In this document: positions 24,919-32,887 of the stretch, piece by piece
Numbering within the stretch: the stretch's first letter is position 1
Layout: each line of letters opens with the position of its first letter
Source: a bacterium
GTDB lineage: Bacteria > Actinomycetota > Acidimicrobiia > Acidimicrobiales > CATQHL01
Reading direction: 5' to 3'
DNA length: 39,661 nucleotides
Assembly (NCBI GenBank): GCA_026713745.1
Contig: JAPONU010000285.1
Coordinates: 1-39,661, forward strand
Position numbers and translations under genes: made by a program
The notes under the pieces: generated by a model
Databases searched by the model: none
Seen by the model: only the letters and a program-made list of their open reading frames with translations
What the model was told of the DNA's origin: nothing

Positions 24919-26355
24919 CTACACGATCGAGATGCTGTGGGAGACATTCTTGACGACCATGTAGTTGTGCAGGCCCTCCAGCCCGCCCTCCCGGCCGTAG
25001 CCGCTGGACTTCACGCCGCCGAACGGCGTCTCGGGAACCGAGGCCTCGAGCGTGTTGATCGACAGGTTCCCGGCCTCAACCCGTTCGACCATCTGCTCCA
25101 CATAGTCCGCACGGTTGGTGAACCCGTAGGCCGCCAGCCCGTAGGGCACCGAGTTGGCGCACTCGATGGCCTCATCCAGCGAACCCACCCTGTTGACGGC
25201 GGCGAGGGGCCCGAACGGTTCCTCCTGCATCACCCGGGCGTCGCCGGGCACCTCCGCCAGCACCGTCGGCTGGAAGAAGTAGCCGGAGGTTCCGACCCTG
25301 TCCCCGCCTGTGGTGACGGTCGCCCCCTTGGCGCGCGCGTCGGCCACGAAGCCGGCCAGCGCCGCCAGACGGCGGTCGTTGGCCAGCGGACCCATCTCGG
25401 TGCCGGGCTCCATGCCGTCGCCGACCACCACCGCGGCGGCGCGCTCGGTGAAGACGTCCAGGAATTCGTCGAAGATGCTGTCGTGGACGAAGAACCGCGT
25501 CGGCGACGTGCAGACCTGCCCGGCATTGCGCATCTTGCGCACCGCTGAACTGGCCGCGGCGGCGCGCACGTCGGTGTCCTCGCAGACGATCACCGGTGCG
25601 TGACCTCCGAGTTCCATCAGCACCGGGGTCATGTTGTCGGCGGCCAGCCCCGTGAGCCGCCGGCCCACCGCCGTGGATCCGGTGAAGGCAACCAGCCGGA
25701 TCGCCTCGTGGGGGATCAGGTACTCGGAGATCTCCGACGGTACGCCGAAGACCGCGTTCAGCACACCCGGCGGCAGGCCCGCATCTGCGAAGGCCCGGGC
25801 GATGTGCATGGCGCCCGCCGGCGTCTCCTCCGATGGCTTGAGAATGATGGAGCAGCCCGCCGCCAGGGCACCCGCCACCTTGCGGGCCGGCTGGCTCATC
25901 GGGAAGTTCCAGGGCGAGAAGGCGGCCACTGGCCCGATGGGCTGCTGGTGGACCACATAGTTGATGCCCGGCCCGCTCGGGATCACGCGGCCGTAGGCAC
26001 GGACCACCTCACCGGCGTCCCACTCGAGGAACTCGCAGCCCCGGATGACCTCCATGCGGGCCTGCCGGTAGGGCTTGCCGTGCTCGAGGGTGATGTCGCG
26101 GGCGATCTCGTCTTGGCGCTCGCGCATCAGGGCCGCCGCTTTGCGCAGGACGTCGGCCCGGTCCCTGGGGGCGGTCCGGCTCCAGACACCGAACCCCTTC
26201 GAGGCCGCCTCCAGGGCATCGTCAAGGTCCTGCGGGGCGGCGCAGGCAACCCTGCCGATGACCTGCTCGTTCGCCGGGTTGACCACCGGCAGGTCATCCG
26301 CCGTCGTACGCCACGAACCGCCGATGAAGAGCCCGGTATCGGGATAGTTGGTCAT
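24919..26355 (-). CDS. NAD(P)-dependent aldehyde dehydrogenase (semialdehyde type)
   Basis: A 478-residue aldehyde dehydrogenase. The Rossmann region has FSPWNFPMSQPARKVAGALAAGC and KPSEETP, the glycine motif is FTGSTAVGRRL, the general base is E248 in LMELGGHAP, and the nucleophile C282 in GQVCTSPTRF. It most resembles the succinate-semialdehyde/alpha-ketoglutarate-semialdehyde branch. In a kynurenine cluster it could oxidise 2-aminomuconate semialdehyde, but the decarboxylase needed before that step is not here; it may instead have served the broken DapA-type enzyme next door. ATG 26355 has GAGG 9 nt upstream. It is the first intact gene of the leftward operon. Confidence 0.9.
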   Translation of the reverse strand: MTNYPDTGLFIGGSWRTTADDLPVVNPANEQVIGRVACAAPQDLDDALEAASKGFGVWSRTAPRDRADVLRKAAALMRERQDEIARDITLEHGKPYRQARMEVIRGCEFLEWDAGEVVRAYGRVIPSGPGINYVVHQQPIGPVAAFSPWNFPMSQPARKVAGALAAGCSIILKPSEETPAGAMHIARAFADAGLPPGVLNAVFGVPSEISEYLIPHEAIRLVAFTGSTAVGRRLTGLAADNMTPVLMELGGHAPVIVCEDTDVRAAAASSAVRKMRNAGQVCTSPTRFFVHDSIFDEFLDVFTERAAAVVVGDGMEPGTEMGPLANDRRLAALAGFVADARAKGATVTTGGDRVGTSGYFFQPTVLAEVPGDARVMQEEPFGPLAAVNRVGSLDEAIECANSVPYGLAAYGFTNRADYVEQMVERVEAGNLSINTLEASVPETPFGGVKSSGYGREGGLEGLHNYMVVKNVSHSISIV

Positions 26356-26365
26356 CGCGCAATCC

Positions 26366-26512
26366 TCAATTCCGTACCGTAATGGTCGCCAGTTCAATGC
26401 TGCAGGACAGCAACTGGTACGAGCGGTGCAGCAGGAACGGCAGGTAGCTCCGGAGGAACCCGTCATCGGTCTCCCGCCCGTCAACGCCGAGGCCTGTGTT
26501 CTCTTCGCTCAT
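26366..26512 (-). pseudogene. 48-codon ORF resembling a truncated MarR-family N-terminus
   Basis: The peptide ends in FLRSYLPFLLHRSYQLLSC, like the first helix of MarR-type regulators, and stops after 48 codons with no DNA-binding domain following. It ends 10 nt before the aldehyde dehydrogenase start, on the same strand. It is probably the stump of a regulator that once controlled the operon; a small leader ORF is the alternative. It contains no tryptophan codons, so it is not a Trp attenuation leader. Confidence 0.4.
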
Positions 26513-26536
26513 ACCAGTCTGAGTACCACAGATCGG

Positions 26537-26581
26537 CGGGCAATAGATCGACCGGCGATCTATCGACCGATGATCAACCGC
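26537..26581. repeat. Degenerate 15-bp tandem repeat with an inner palindrome
   Basis: Three 15-bp units (26537-26551, 26552-26566, 26567-26581) agree at about 10-11 of 15 positions with their neighbour. The period matches the repeat at 12916-12945. Within it lies a perfect inverted repeat described separately. Confidence 0.45.
26543..26563. promoter_or_regulatory. Palindrome, possible operator of the kynurenine/aldehyde dehydrogenase operon
   Basis: ATAGATCG (26543-26550), a 5-bp spacer, then CGATCTAT (26556-26563). It is a perfect 8-bp inverted repeat 31 bp upstream of the MarR-like stump, of the size MarR- or TetR-type dimers bind. It may also be a by-product of the 15-bp repeats here. 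Confidence 0.4.
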
Positions 26582-26726
26582 CGTAGGCGGAGAACACCCG
26601 CTCGAACCACGACTGCGCCTGCTCGACGTGGTCGATGGAGATCGGCACGTGGCGCGTCTGGAAGATGGAGTTCGCCTCGTCGCCCGTGATGGCGGCCTGG
26701 CTGACACGGACCACGGCGAAAGGCGA
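26574..26726 (-). pseudogene. C-terminal fragment of an unidentified protein
   Basis: About 50 codons read smoothly to a TGA, ending ISIDHVEQAQSWFERVFSAYGG, with protein-like composition and an amphipathic last helix. Upstream of the SPFAVVRV stretch the frame turns into Arg/Pro/Ser-rich shadow sequence and has no start. I do not recognise the family. The break coincides with the beginning of the IS30-like fragment on the other strand. Confidence 0.4.
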
Positions 26727-26803
26727 GTTGGGCCGCGATCGGCCGTCGGGTGGGTCGGCACCCGACGACGGTGGCCCGGGAGGTGCGAAGCGGAGGCGAC
26801 CGG
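26723..26803 (+). mobile_element. IS30-like transposase helix-turn-helix remnant
   Basis: The plus-strand reading WAAIGRRVGRHPTTVAREV followed by RSGG matches the helix-turn-helix of IS30-family transposases (I..rlgRhpsTVsREirrNGG). No further transposase sequence, no DDE motifs and no terminal repeats are seen, so this is at most a fragment. From about 26804 to 26949 I see nothing recognisable. Confidence 0.4.
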
Positions 26804-26949
26804 TGCGTGAGCGGCGTCATCGATCCCGTCGTCGGCGTCTTCGCACAGGCTCGGCGGGCCGCCGTGGCGCCGGCCCAGGCACCCATGCCGTCGCCGCCGG
26901 GGGCCGCCGAGTCCCCCGAAGGCGCCCGCCGCCGCGTCGAGCGCCCTGG

Positions 26950-28827
26950 TCAGCCTCCCAGGTAGGCGGCATGGACCGCCGGGTGGGTGCGGATCTCCGC
27001 CGGTGACCCCACCGCGATCACCGAGCCCTGATCGAGGCAGTAGACCTGATCGCAGAGGTTGGTGATGAACGCCAGATCGTGGTCGATCACCACTATCCCG
27101 CACCCCAGTACGTCAGCGATGCGGCGGATCTGATCCACGATGATGACCGACTCCATCTCGGAGAATCCGGAGGTCGGCTCGTCGAGGAGCAGGAAGCGAG
27201 GCGCTTGCGCCGCGGCCCGGGCCAGTTCGAGACGCTTGGCGGCGCCGTAGTCGAGGGCGCGCGCCCGTACGTCGGCGATGTCGGCGAGGCCGCACAACCG
27301 CAGCAGACCGGTTGCCCTCGCTTCGGCTCGCCGAGCCGAGCGGGCGCCGGCGAGTGCGGCCACTTCGACGTTCTCCCGCACGCTCAGCGCTGCGAAGAGC
27401 CGCAGATTCTGGAACGTCCGGGCAAGGCCGAGCCTGGCCAGCCGGTGGGGCGCCAAGCCGGCGATGTCCTCACCGTCGAGACTGAACCGACCCCCGGCTG
27501 CGGTGACGACGCCGGTCACGGTGTTGAGCATCGTCGTCTTGCCGGCGCCATTCGGTCCGATGACCCCTACCACTCGTCCGCTCTCCGCCAGGAGATGCGC
27601 GACCTCGAGGACACGCAGGCCGCCGAAGTCCACCGTGACGCCCGCCGCGGCCAGGCGGACCGGAGCCGTGGTCGCCTGCGGACGTTCTGGGAATTCAAGT
27701 CGCTGAGCTGCTTCCCCCGGTATCGCGCCGCGCGCGCCGCGACGCCGCCGAACGAGCCGGCGGCCGAGCCAGTCGGCGAGTTCCCAGTCGTCCAGCAGAC
27801 CCCGCGGGCGCAGGATCATGAAGCCGAGCATCGACGCGCCGAGCACCAGGTCCACCAGGCCCGGACGCAGGATCAAGTCGAATGGACCGGGATCAACGTT
27901 CGGACCCGACAACACCCGGGCCACCTCGGTCAGCACGGTGATCAGCACTGTGCCGAGGATGGCTCCGGTGATGCTGCCGCGGCCGCCGACGACCAGCATC
28001 GTGATGGTCAACAGGGTGTAGTCGATGAAGAACCGCTCGGGCGAGATCGTGCCGGTGAGCCAGACCCGCAGCGACGACCCGACGGCGACCACGGCGACCG
28101 ACAGCAGCAGGGCGACCATCTGGTGCGGGGCCGGGTGGATACCCAGGGAGCGTGCCGCCACATCGTCCTCCCGGGCTGCTCTGGCCAGACGCGCCGTCCG
28201 CGAACGGCGGTAGAGGCCAGCCACGGCGAGCGCCAGGGCGAACGCTCCGTAGGCGTAGCCCCGTCCCGTCATGGCTGTGCCAGGTTGGAAGCTCAGACCC
28301 GCCCTGTTGCCACCGGTGAGGTCGGTCCAGTTGATGGCGATCTCGAAGGTGGCGAACAGTAGCGACAGCGTGATGACGGTGGGGGCGATCGCTCCCGAGG
28401 CTGCGCCCGCCCGTACCAGGCCGAGCCCGACGACGGTGGCCACGACGCCACTCACCGCCACGGCCACCCCGATCGCCACGGCCGGATGCACGGTCACGTC
28501 GACGAGTCCGAACGGTGCGTCGGGCACCAGGAGGGACTTGCGCCCGCCGTCGATGGCGAACAGCACGAAGGCGTACCCGGCGACCGCGCCGAAGCCGACG
28601 TGGCCGAACGACAGGATCCCGGTATTGCCAATGAAGATCTGCATCCCGACGACGACGGTGGCGTTGATGAGCAGCGCCGTGAACAGCCGCTCCCCGGCCG
28701 CGTCGCCCCCCGAGACATACGCCAGCCCCAGCCCGGTGACCGCGGCGAACAGTAGGCCGGCAGCGCCGATCTCGGGAACGAACCGGCCGATCAGCCGGTC
28801 CGAGTCCCTGCGGCCCGTGTCCCTCAC
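26950..28827 (-). CDS. Fused branched-chain amino acid ABC transporter LivM permease and LivG ATPase
   Basis: A 625-residue fusion. Residues 1-330 are a LivM-type permease with about nine hydrophobic segments and the conserved NTGILSFGHVGFGAVAGYAF and GGRGSITGAILG. After a basic linker, residues 385-625 are the LivG ATPase: Walker A IGPNGAGKTTMLNTVTG, the ARTFQNLRLF stretch, Walker B FLLLDEPTSGFS, H-loop VVIDHDLAFI. The usual LSGGQ signature is replaced by LDYGAAKRLELARA, as is normal for LivG (the family has sYG.qrrleiaRA). The GTG start overlaps the livH stop by 4 nt. Fused LivM-LivG proteins occur in actinobacteria. It is the last gene of the importer operon. Confidence 0.92.
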   Translation of the reverse strand: MRDTGRRDSDRLIGRFVPEIGAAGLLFAAVTGLGLAYVSGGDAAGERLFTALLINATVVVGMQIFIGNTGILSFGHVGFGAVAGYAFVLFAIDGGRKSLLVPDAPFGLVDVTVHPAVAIGVAVAVSGVVATVVGLGLVRAGAASGAIAPTVITLSLLFATFEIAINWTDLTGGNRAGLSFQPGTAMTGRGYAYGAFALALAVAGLYRRSRTARLARAAREDDVAARSLGIHPAPHQMVALLLSVAVVAVGSSLRVWLTGTISPERFFIDYTLLTITMLVVGGRGSITGAILGTVLITVLTEVARVLSGPNVDPGPFDLILRPGLVDLVLGASMLGFMILRPRGLLDDWELADWLGRRLVRRRRGARGAIPGEAAQRLEFPERPQATTAPVRLAAAGVTVDFGGLRVLEVAHLLAESGRVVGVIGPNGAGKTTMLNTVTGVVTAAGGRFSLDGEDIAGLAPHRLARLGLARTFQNLRLFAALSVRENVEVAALAGARSARRAEARATGLLRLCGLADIADVRARALDYGAAKRLELARAAAQAPRFLLLDEPTSGFSEMESVIIVDQIRRIADVLGCGIVVIDHDLAFITNLCDQVYCLDQGSVIAVGSPAEIRTHPAVHAAYLGG

Positions 28828-29711
28828 ACCCGCTCCCTGGCGCGGGTGCGCAGGATCCCCGCAGGCCGGAAGACGAACAGCAACGCGATCAGGACGAAGG
28901 TGATCCCGTTGACCATCCCGTCGAGTTCGTCGGGAAGCCGCGAGACGAGTTGTACCTCCACGATCCCAAGCAGGATGCCGCCCAGCACGGCGCCCTGGAG
29001 CCGCCCGAGGCCCCCGATCAGGGCCGCCAGGACACCCTTCAGCATCGGGAGGAGGCCCGCGTCCGGCGCCGCCCTCCCGGTCCTCATCAGGAACAGAACC
29101 GCCGCCACCCCGGCGAGCAGTCCGGCCAGGGCGAACGCCGACCGGATCACGAGGTTGCTTCGAACGCCGAGCAGTCGGGCCGTGTCGAAGTTCTCCGCGG
29201 CGGCCCGGATCGCCAGCCCGTAGATCGTCTTGCGCAGGATCGCCAGCGTGACCAGCAGCGTCACCACCGCTACCACGATCACGGCGATGTCGACCACCTC
29301 CACGCGCACACCGCCCACTGAGGTGGTCCTGTTGATCCAGTCCGGTCTCTCGAATCCCCGCGAGCTGGCCGACACGTACATGACGAAGCCTGCCTGCACC
29401 ACGAAGTGCACACCGAAGGACATGAGCAGCATGGCGAAGTCACTGGCGCCGCGGACCCAGCGGAATGCAACCATCTCGAGCGCCACCGACGTGGCGATCG
29501 AGGTCGCCATGATGACCGGGACGAGAACCCACCAGTCCATGCCGACGAGCGTCAGCCCGTACGCCACGTAGGCGCTGACGGTGATGAGCTCGCCGTGGGC
29601 GAAATTGACCATTCGCATGACCCCGAAGGTCAGGCCGATCCCCAGCGCCAGCAGCGCGTACTCGCTGCCGAGACCGAAACCGTCGATCAGCTGCTGGGCG
29701 AACTCGACCAT
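28824..29711 (-). CDS. Branched-chain amino acid type ABC permease LivH
   Basis: A 295-residue inner-membrane permease with eight or so helices. It starts QQLIDGFGLGSEYALLALGIGLTFGVMRMVNFAHGELI, the classic LivH opening, and has the conserved GVLAALIGGLGRLQGAVLGGILLG coupling region. The ATG at 29711 lies 25 nt inside the end of the livF frame, so translation is coupled. It partners the fused LivM-LivG and LivF. Confidence 0.93.
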   Translation of the reverse strand: MVEFAQQLIDGFGLGSEYALLALGIGLTFGVMRMVNFAHGELITVSAYVAYGLTLVGMDWWVLVPVIMATSIATSVALEMVAFRWVRGASDFAMLLMSFGVHFVVQAGFVMYVSASSRGFERPDWINRTTSVGGVRVEVVDIAVIVVAVVTLLVTLAILRKTIYGLAIRAAAENFDTARLLGVRSNLVIRSAFALAGLLAGVAAVLFLMRTGRAAPDAGLLPMLKGVLAALIGGLGRLQGAVLGGILLGIVEVQLVSRLPDELDGMVNGITFVLIALLFVFRPAGILRTRARERV

Positions 29712-30451
29712 GACGTGCCGTTGCCCAGGAACGCCTCGAACAGGTCCTGGCGTGCCGCCAGGGACGCGGCCGGGCCGCTGGCGACGATGTCGCCGCTGCG
29801 GATGATGTAGGCGGTGTCCGCCATCTCCAGGAGGCGACGCGCATCCTGCTCGACGACGAACAGGGTGGTGCCCGCCCCGGCGAGCTCGCCGAGCAGGTCG
29901 AACACGTGGCTACGCAGGCTCGGCGCCAGACCGAGGGCCGGCTCGTCCATCAGCAGCAACGCCGGGCGGCTCATGAGCGCACGGGCGATGGCGAGCTGCT
30001 GCGCCTCACCGCCCGAGAGCAGGCCGGCGGGGGCCGACCGCCGGCGCCCGAGCGCCTCGAAGCGCTCCATCAACTCTGCCGCCAGCCGGCGGCGGCTTCG
30101 CGCACCGGTGGTGATGCCGGCGACGAGGAGGTTCTCCTCGGTCGTCAGCGAAGTCAGGATCCGGCGGTGCTCGGGGACCAGGGCGATGCCCGCACGCAGC
30201 AGCCGCTGCGGCGACCAGCCGGTGACGTCGCTGCCGCGCCAGCGGATCGTGCCGCCACCGGGCGGGTGCAGCCCGACGATGGCGTTGAGCAGGCTGCTCT
30301 TGCCGGCGCCGTTGGGCCCGATGAGAGCGACGAATTCACCGGCGCCGACGGTGATCGAGGCCCCGTGGACCGCCCGGACACCTCCGTAGGCGACCTCGAC
30401 CTGCTCGAGGGTCAGCAAGGTGTCCGGGCGGCCCGGGGTTTGTCGGTGCAC
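29687..30451 (-). CDS. Branched-chain amino acid type ABC ATPase LivF
   Basis: A 254-residue ATPase: LEQVEVAYGGVRAVHGASI, Walker A IGPNGAGKSSLLNAI, the LivF-type PEHRRILTSLTTEENL, signature LLSGGEAQQLAIARALM, Walker B LLLMDEPALGLAPS, and the H-loop position occupied by Gln in VVEQDA, as is usual for LivF. GTG 30451 directly follows the TGA of the binding-protein gene. The last dozen residues (GTSWSSSPSS) come from the overlap with livH. Confidence 0.92.
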   Translation of the reverse strand: MHRQTPGRPDTLLTLEQVEVAYGGVRAVHGASITVGAGEFVALIGPNGAGKSSLLNAIVGLHPPGGGTIRWRGSDVTGWSPQRLLRAGIALVPEHRRILTSLTTEENLLVAGITTGARSRRRLAAELMERFEALGRRRSAPAGLLSGGEAQQLAIARALMSRPALLLMDEPALGLAPSLRSHVFDLLGELAGAGTTLFVVEQDARRLLEMADTAYIIRSGDIVASGPAASLAARQDLFEAFLGNGTSWSSSPSS

Positions 30452-31810
30452 TCAGCCGTACACGGCGGCGAGGGTCGCCTCGCCGTTCACGACCTCGTGC
30501 ACGTAGACGGGCGTGTTCGGCGTCGCTCCCCCGTCGTAGATCAGCGTGCCGGTCAGGCCTTCGACCCCCGTCCCGGCGATGATGGCCTCACCGACGGTGA
30601 CCGGGTCGAGCGAACCGGTGCGGATTACGGCGTCGGCGATGACCAGGATGGCGTCGGCGGCGAGTGCCGAGTACGACTCGCTCTCGGGGGCGACGCCCTT
30701 GACGGCCTGATAGCCGGCGAGGAAGCGGAGCATCCGGCCGTCGGGCTCAGGGAAGGTGTGCGACGTGTGGAAGAACCCCTCGACGCCGTCGACGAAATAG
30801 CCGCCGGTCGCGGTGAAGGCGTCCGCGATGAGCATCTCGGCGTCTACGCCGGCCTCGCCGAGTTGCGCTCCCAGGATCGCCGCCTGGAAGGCGAGCAGCG
30901 CCGAGTAGACGACATCGGGCTGCGGGTCGAGCGCGGCGATCTCATTGACCTGCGCCGAGAAGTCGGTGGTCTGCACAGGCACGAACGGGTAGTCACCCAG
31001 GACGTCGCCGCCGAGTTCTTCGAACTTCTCGGTGAAGACCTCGACGACGTAACCGAAGTACGGCCCCGGAACGCTGAACGTGGCGGCCGTGGTCCAGCCC
31101 CGGCTGATCGCGAACTCGGCTGCCGCCTCCGCCTGCGCGGTGTCGGTGAACGAAGCCAGCAGTGACAGGATCGACGGGTCCGCCAGCAGCGGCTCGGTGG
31201 ACGAGACCGAAATCGTCGGGACCACTCCAGCGGTGATCTGCAGGATCGCCTGGTTGACGTCGAAGAAGGCCGGGCCCAGGATTGCCGTGACGTCCTCGTC
31301 AAGCAGTTCCTGTGCCACACGGCCAGCCGTCTCGGGGTCGCCCTCGATATCGCGGATCACCATCTCGACCGGATGGCCGTCCACGCCGCCCCAGCAGTTG
31401 ACGAGCTCGACGAAGTACTCCGCCGCCGCCGCCGCCGGGATGTCCACGAATCCACCGAGTTCGGAGAAGTCGGCGGCGTAGCCGATCCGCAGGGGTTCGC
31501 CCTGCGGTGCCGCGGCGCAGTCCGCCAGGTCGGCGGCGAGGATCGCGTCGACATCCAGATCCATCGACGCCGCCGGGGCCTCGGACGGCTCCTCGGGCGG
31601 AGCCGGCGCGGGTTCAGGAGGCGGGGCCGGGGCCGGTTCGGCCGGGGGCGGCGCGGGTTCAGGAGGCGGGGCCGGGGCCGGTTCGGCCGGGGGCGGGGGC
31701 GCCGCGGGGGTGCCGGTCGTCTCGCCGTCGTCGCCTGCGCACGCCGCGGCCAGCAGCGCCACCGTCAGCACGACGACGAGCGCCTGGATGATGGTCTTCG
31801 GTGTTCTCAT
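30452..31810 (-). CDS. Liv-type substrate-binding lipoprotein
   Basis: A 452-residue periplasmic-binding-fold lipoprotein. The signal peptide ends in the lipobox LLAAAC (C24). It is followed by a long Pro/Ala/Glu linker (about residues 33-80) with two identical 15-residue blocks from a 45-bp DNA duplication. Then comes a type I (LivK-like) binding domain: PLRIGYAADFSELGGFVDIPA, the D-V-TAILGPAF region, and the YVHEVVNGEA end. The ligand is unknown: amino acids, amides and urea are all carried by such systems. ATG 31810 has AAGGGGGA 4 nt upstream. It lies 29 nt behind the alpha/beta hydrolase gene, which may act on or produce the imported compound. Confidence 0.9.
   Translation of the reverse strand: MRTPKTIIQALVVVLTVALLAAACAGDDGETTGTPAAPPPPAEPAPAPPPEPAPPPAEPAPAPPPEPAPAPPEEPSEAPAASMDLDVDAILAADLADCAAAPQGEPLRIGYAADFSELGGFVDIPAAAAAEYFVELVNCWGGVDGHPVEMVIRDIEGDPETAGRVAQELLDEDVTAILGPAFFDVNQAILQITAGVVPTISVSSTEPLLADPSILSLLASFTDTAQAEAAAEFAISRGWTTAATFSVPGPYFGYVVEVFTEKFEELGGDVLGDYPFVPVQTTDFSAQVNEIAALDPQPDVVYSALLAFQAAILGAQLGEAGVDAEMLIADAFTATGGYFVDGVEGFFHTSHTFPEPDGRMLRFLAGYQAVKGVAPESESYSALAADAILVIADAVIRTGSLDPVTVGEAIIAGTGVEGLTGTLIYDGGATPNTPVYVHEVVNGEATLAAVYG
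31606..31695. repeat. Perfect 45-bp tandem duplication
   Basis: Units 31606-31650 and 31651-31695 are identical over 45 bp and encode two 15-residue Pro/Ala/Glu blocks in the lipoprotein linker. In-frame length suggests recent, tolerated slippage. Confidence 0.9.
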
Positions 31811-31839
31811 GTCTTCCCCCTTGTGGGTGTCATGGGTAG

Positions 31840-32670
31840 TCAGGCGGAGAGAAAGTCGGCGACGAGCCGGTTGAACCGATCCGGGTTCTCGATGAACATG
31901 AAGTGGTTGCCCCCCTCGTCGGCCGCGATGGACTCAAAGGTGGCGCCGGGGGTCTGCTCGGCGGCCCAGCGCGTCGCCGAGTCCGGGACGAACGAGCCCT
32001 CGCCGGCGATGTAGAGAGCGGGCCGGTTGATGCGCGGCGGCACGTCGCGCCAGTCCGCCAGGATGTCCGAGAAGAACTCGCGGGCCGAGAGCGGCCCCGG
32101 CATGCGGGCATTCTCGGCCAGCAGCCAGGCCATGTCCTCGGTGGAGATGTTCGGCGTGACCATCCCCTCGAGCAGCCCCGGGACCACCTGGCCCGCGGCG
32201 CCACCGGTCAGGCCGTTGTAGATCCCGAAGAATGCCTCGGCGCTGAGGATCGACCCGTAGTCGGTGATGTCCTGCTCGCTGAAGGCAGGGTTGGCGATGG
32301 GATGGGTCATCATGTCCACGAACACGACCCTGTCCAGCCCGTCGCCCGCGAACAGGTCGAAGTACGACCACAGCACGCAGCACCCCATCGAATGGCCGAG
32401 CACGTGCGCGCGCGGCCCGGCCACCTCGCTGATCACCGTCCGGAGATCCATGGCGTAGCGGGAGACGCGGTAGCCGTGATCGGGTCGCTGCGACTCTCCG
32501 TGGCCACGCAGGTCGAAGGTGATGACCCGGAAGCGGTCGCTGAGGCCTTCGACCTGCCGCTCGAACAGCGCCGCCGTCTGGTTCCAGCCGTGCACCAGGA
32601 TGAGCGGCGCCCCGGTCCCCGCCACGTCGTAATGCAACGCCACGCCGTCGTTGGTGGTCACCGTCGCCAT
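31840..32670 (-). CDS. Alpha/beta hydrolase
   Basis: A 276-residue hydrolase of the haloperoxidase/esterase type. It has the oxyanion region LILVHGWNQ, TFDLRGHGESQRP, the nucleophile elbow LGHSMG (S94), and a late His in GGNHFMFIENPDRF; the acid is probably the Asp in SFVPDSAT. The substrate cannot be told: ester, lactone and amide cleavage are all possible. It starts a leftward operon with the Liv-type importer. ATG 32670 has GGAG 8 nt upstream. It is divergent from an AraC-family gene that may control it. It is not the usual bacterial kynurenine formamidase (KynB), which belongs to another fold. Confidence 0.88.
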   Translation of the reverse strand: MATVTTNDGVALHYDVAGTGAPLILVHGWNQTAALFERQVEGLSDRFRVITFDLRGHGESQRPDHGYRVSRYAMDLRTVISEVAGPRAHVLGHSMGCCVLWSYFDLFAGDGLDRVVFVDMMTHPIANPAFSEQDITDYGSILSAEAFFGIYNGLTGGAAGQVVPGLLEGMVTPNISTEDMAWLLAENARMPGPLSAREFFSDILADWRDVPPRINRPALYIAGEGSFVPDSATRWAAEQTPGATFESIAADEGGNHFMFIENPDRFNRLVADFLSA

Positions 32671-32806
32671 CGATCGTCTCCTCGTCTTCGCCGGACGTTC
32701 CGGAACCGACGGCACGCGCTACGAGTCGAACCCGCAGGACGCGCCGCGGCTCAAACGAGATCAGAACCCTCGGGACCCGGCAGGGCTATCCGCCCAGCGC
32801 CGGGGA

Positions 32807-32858
32807 TTGTCCGGAAACGGAGGTTTCTTGTCCGTTTTGCGCAGCGGAGCCTGGACAA
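32807..32858 (+). promoter_or_regulatory. TTGTCCG direct repeats, likely AraC-family operator
   Basis: TTGTCCG occurs at 32807-32813 and 32828-32834, 21 bp apart (two helical turns), as for AraC-family half-sites. The inverse of its core (GGACAA, 32853-32858) overlaps the -35 box of the AraC-type gene. Binding here could autoregulate that gene and act on the divergent hydrolase/importer operon. Confidence 0.5.
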
Positions 32859-32881
32859 GGCCGCGGCGCGGGTCGTAGCGT
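32852..32881 (+). promoter_or_regulatory. Promoter of the leaderless AraC-family gene
   Basis: TGGACA (32852-32857, five of six matches to TTGACA), 18-bp spacer, TAGCGT (32876-32881), then 6 nt to ATG 32888. The spacing implies a leaderless message. Confidence 0.6.
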
Positions 32882-32887
32882 CCGGGT

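Noticed and set aside
26366..26512. Trp-type attenuation leader before the kynurenine operon
   Set aside because: The short ORF has no tryptophan codons and no terminator/antiterminator pair follows.
26750..26965. A complete small transposase or regulator gene from GTG 26750
   Set aside because: Only the first 18 or so codons resemble an IS30 helix-turn-helix; the rest is Pro/Ala/Arg-rich shadow running into the LivG end.
31840..32670. Alpha/beta hydrolase as the missing kynurenine formamidase
   Set aside because: It belongs to another operon with its own regulator and importer and lacks features specific to kynurenine formamidases; an alpha/beta-fold formamidase cannot be excluded but nothing supports it.
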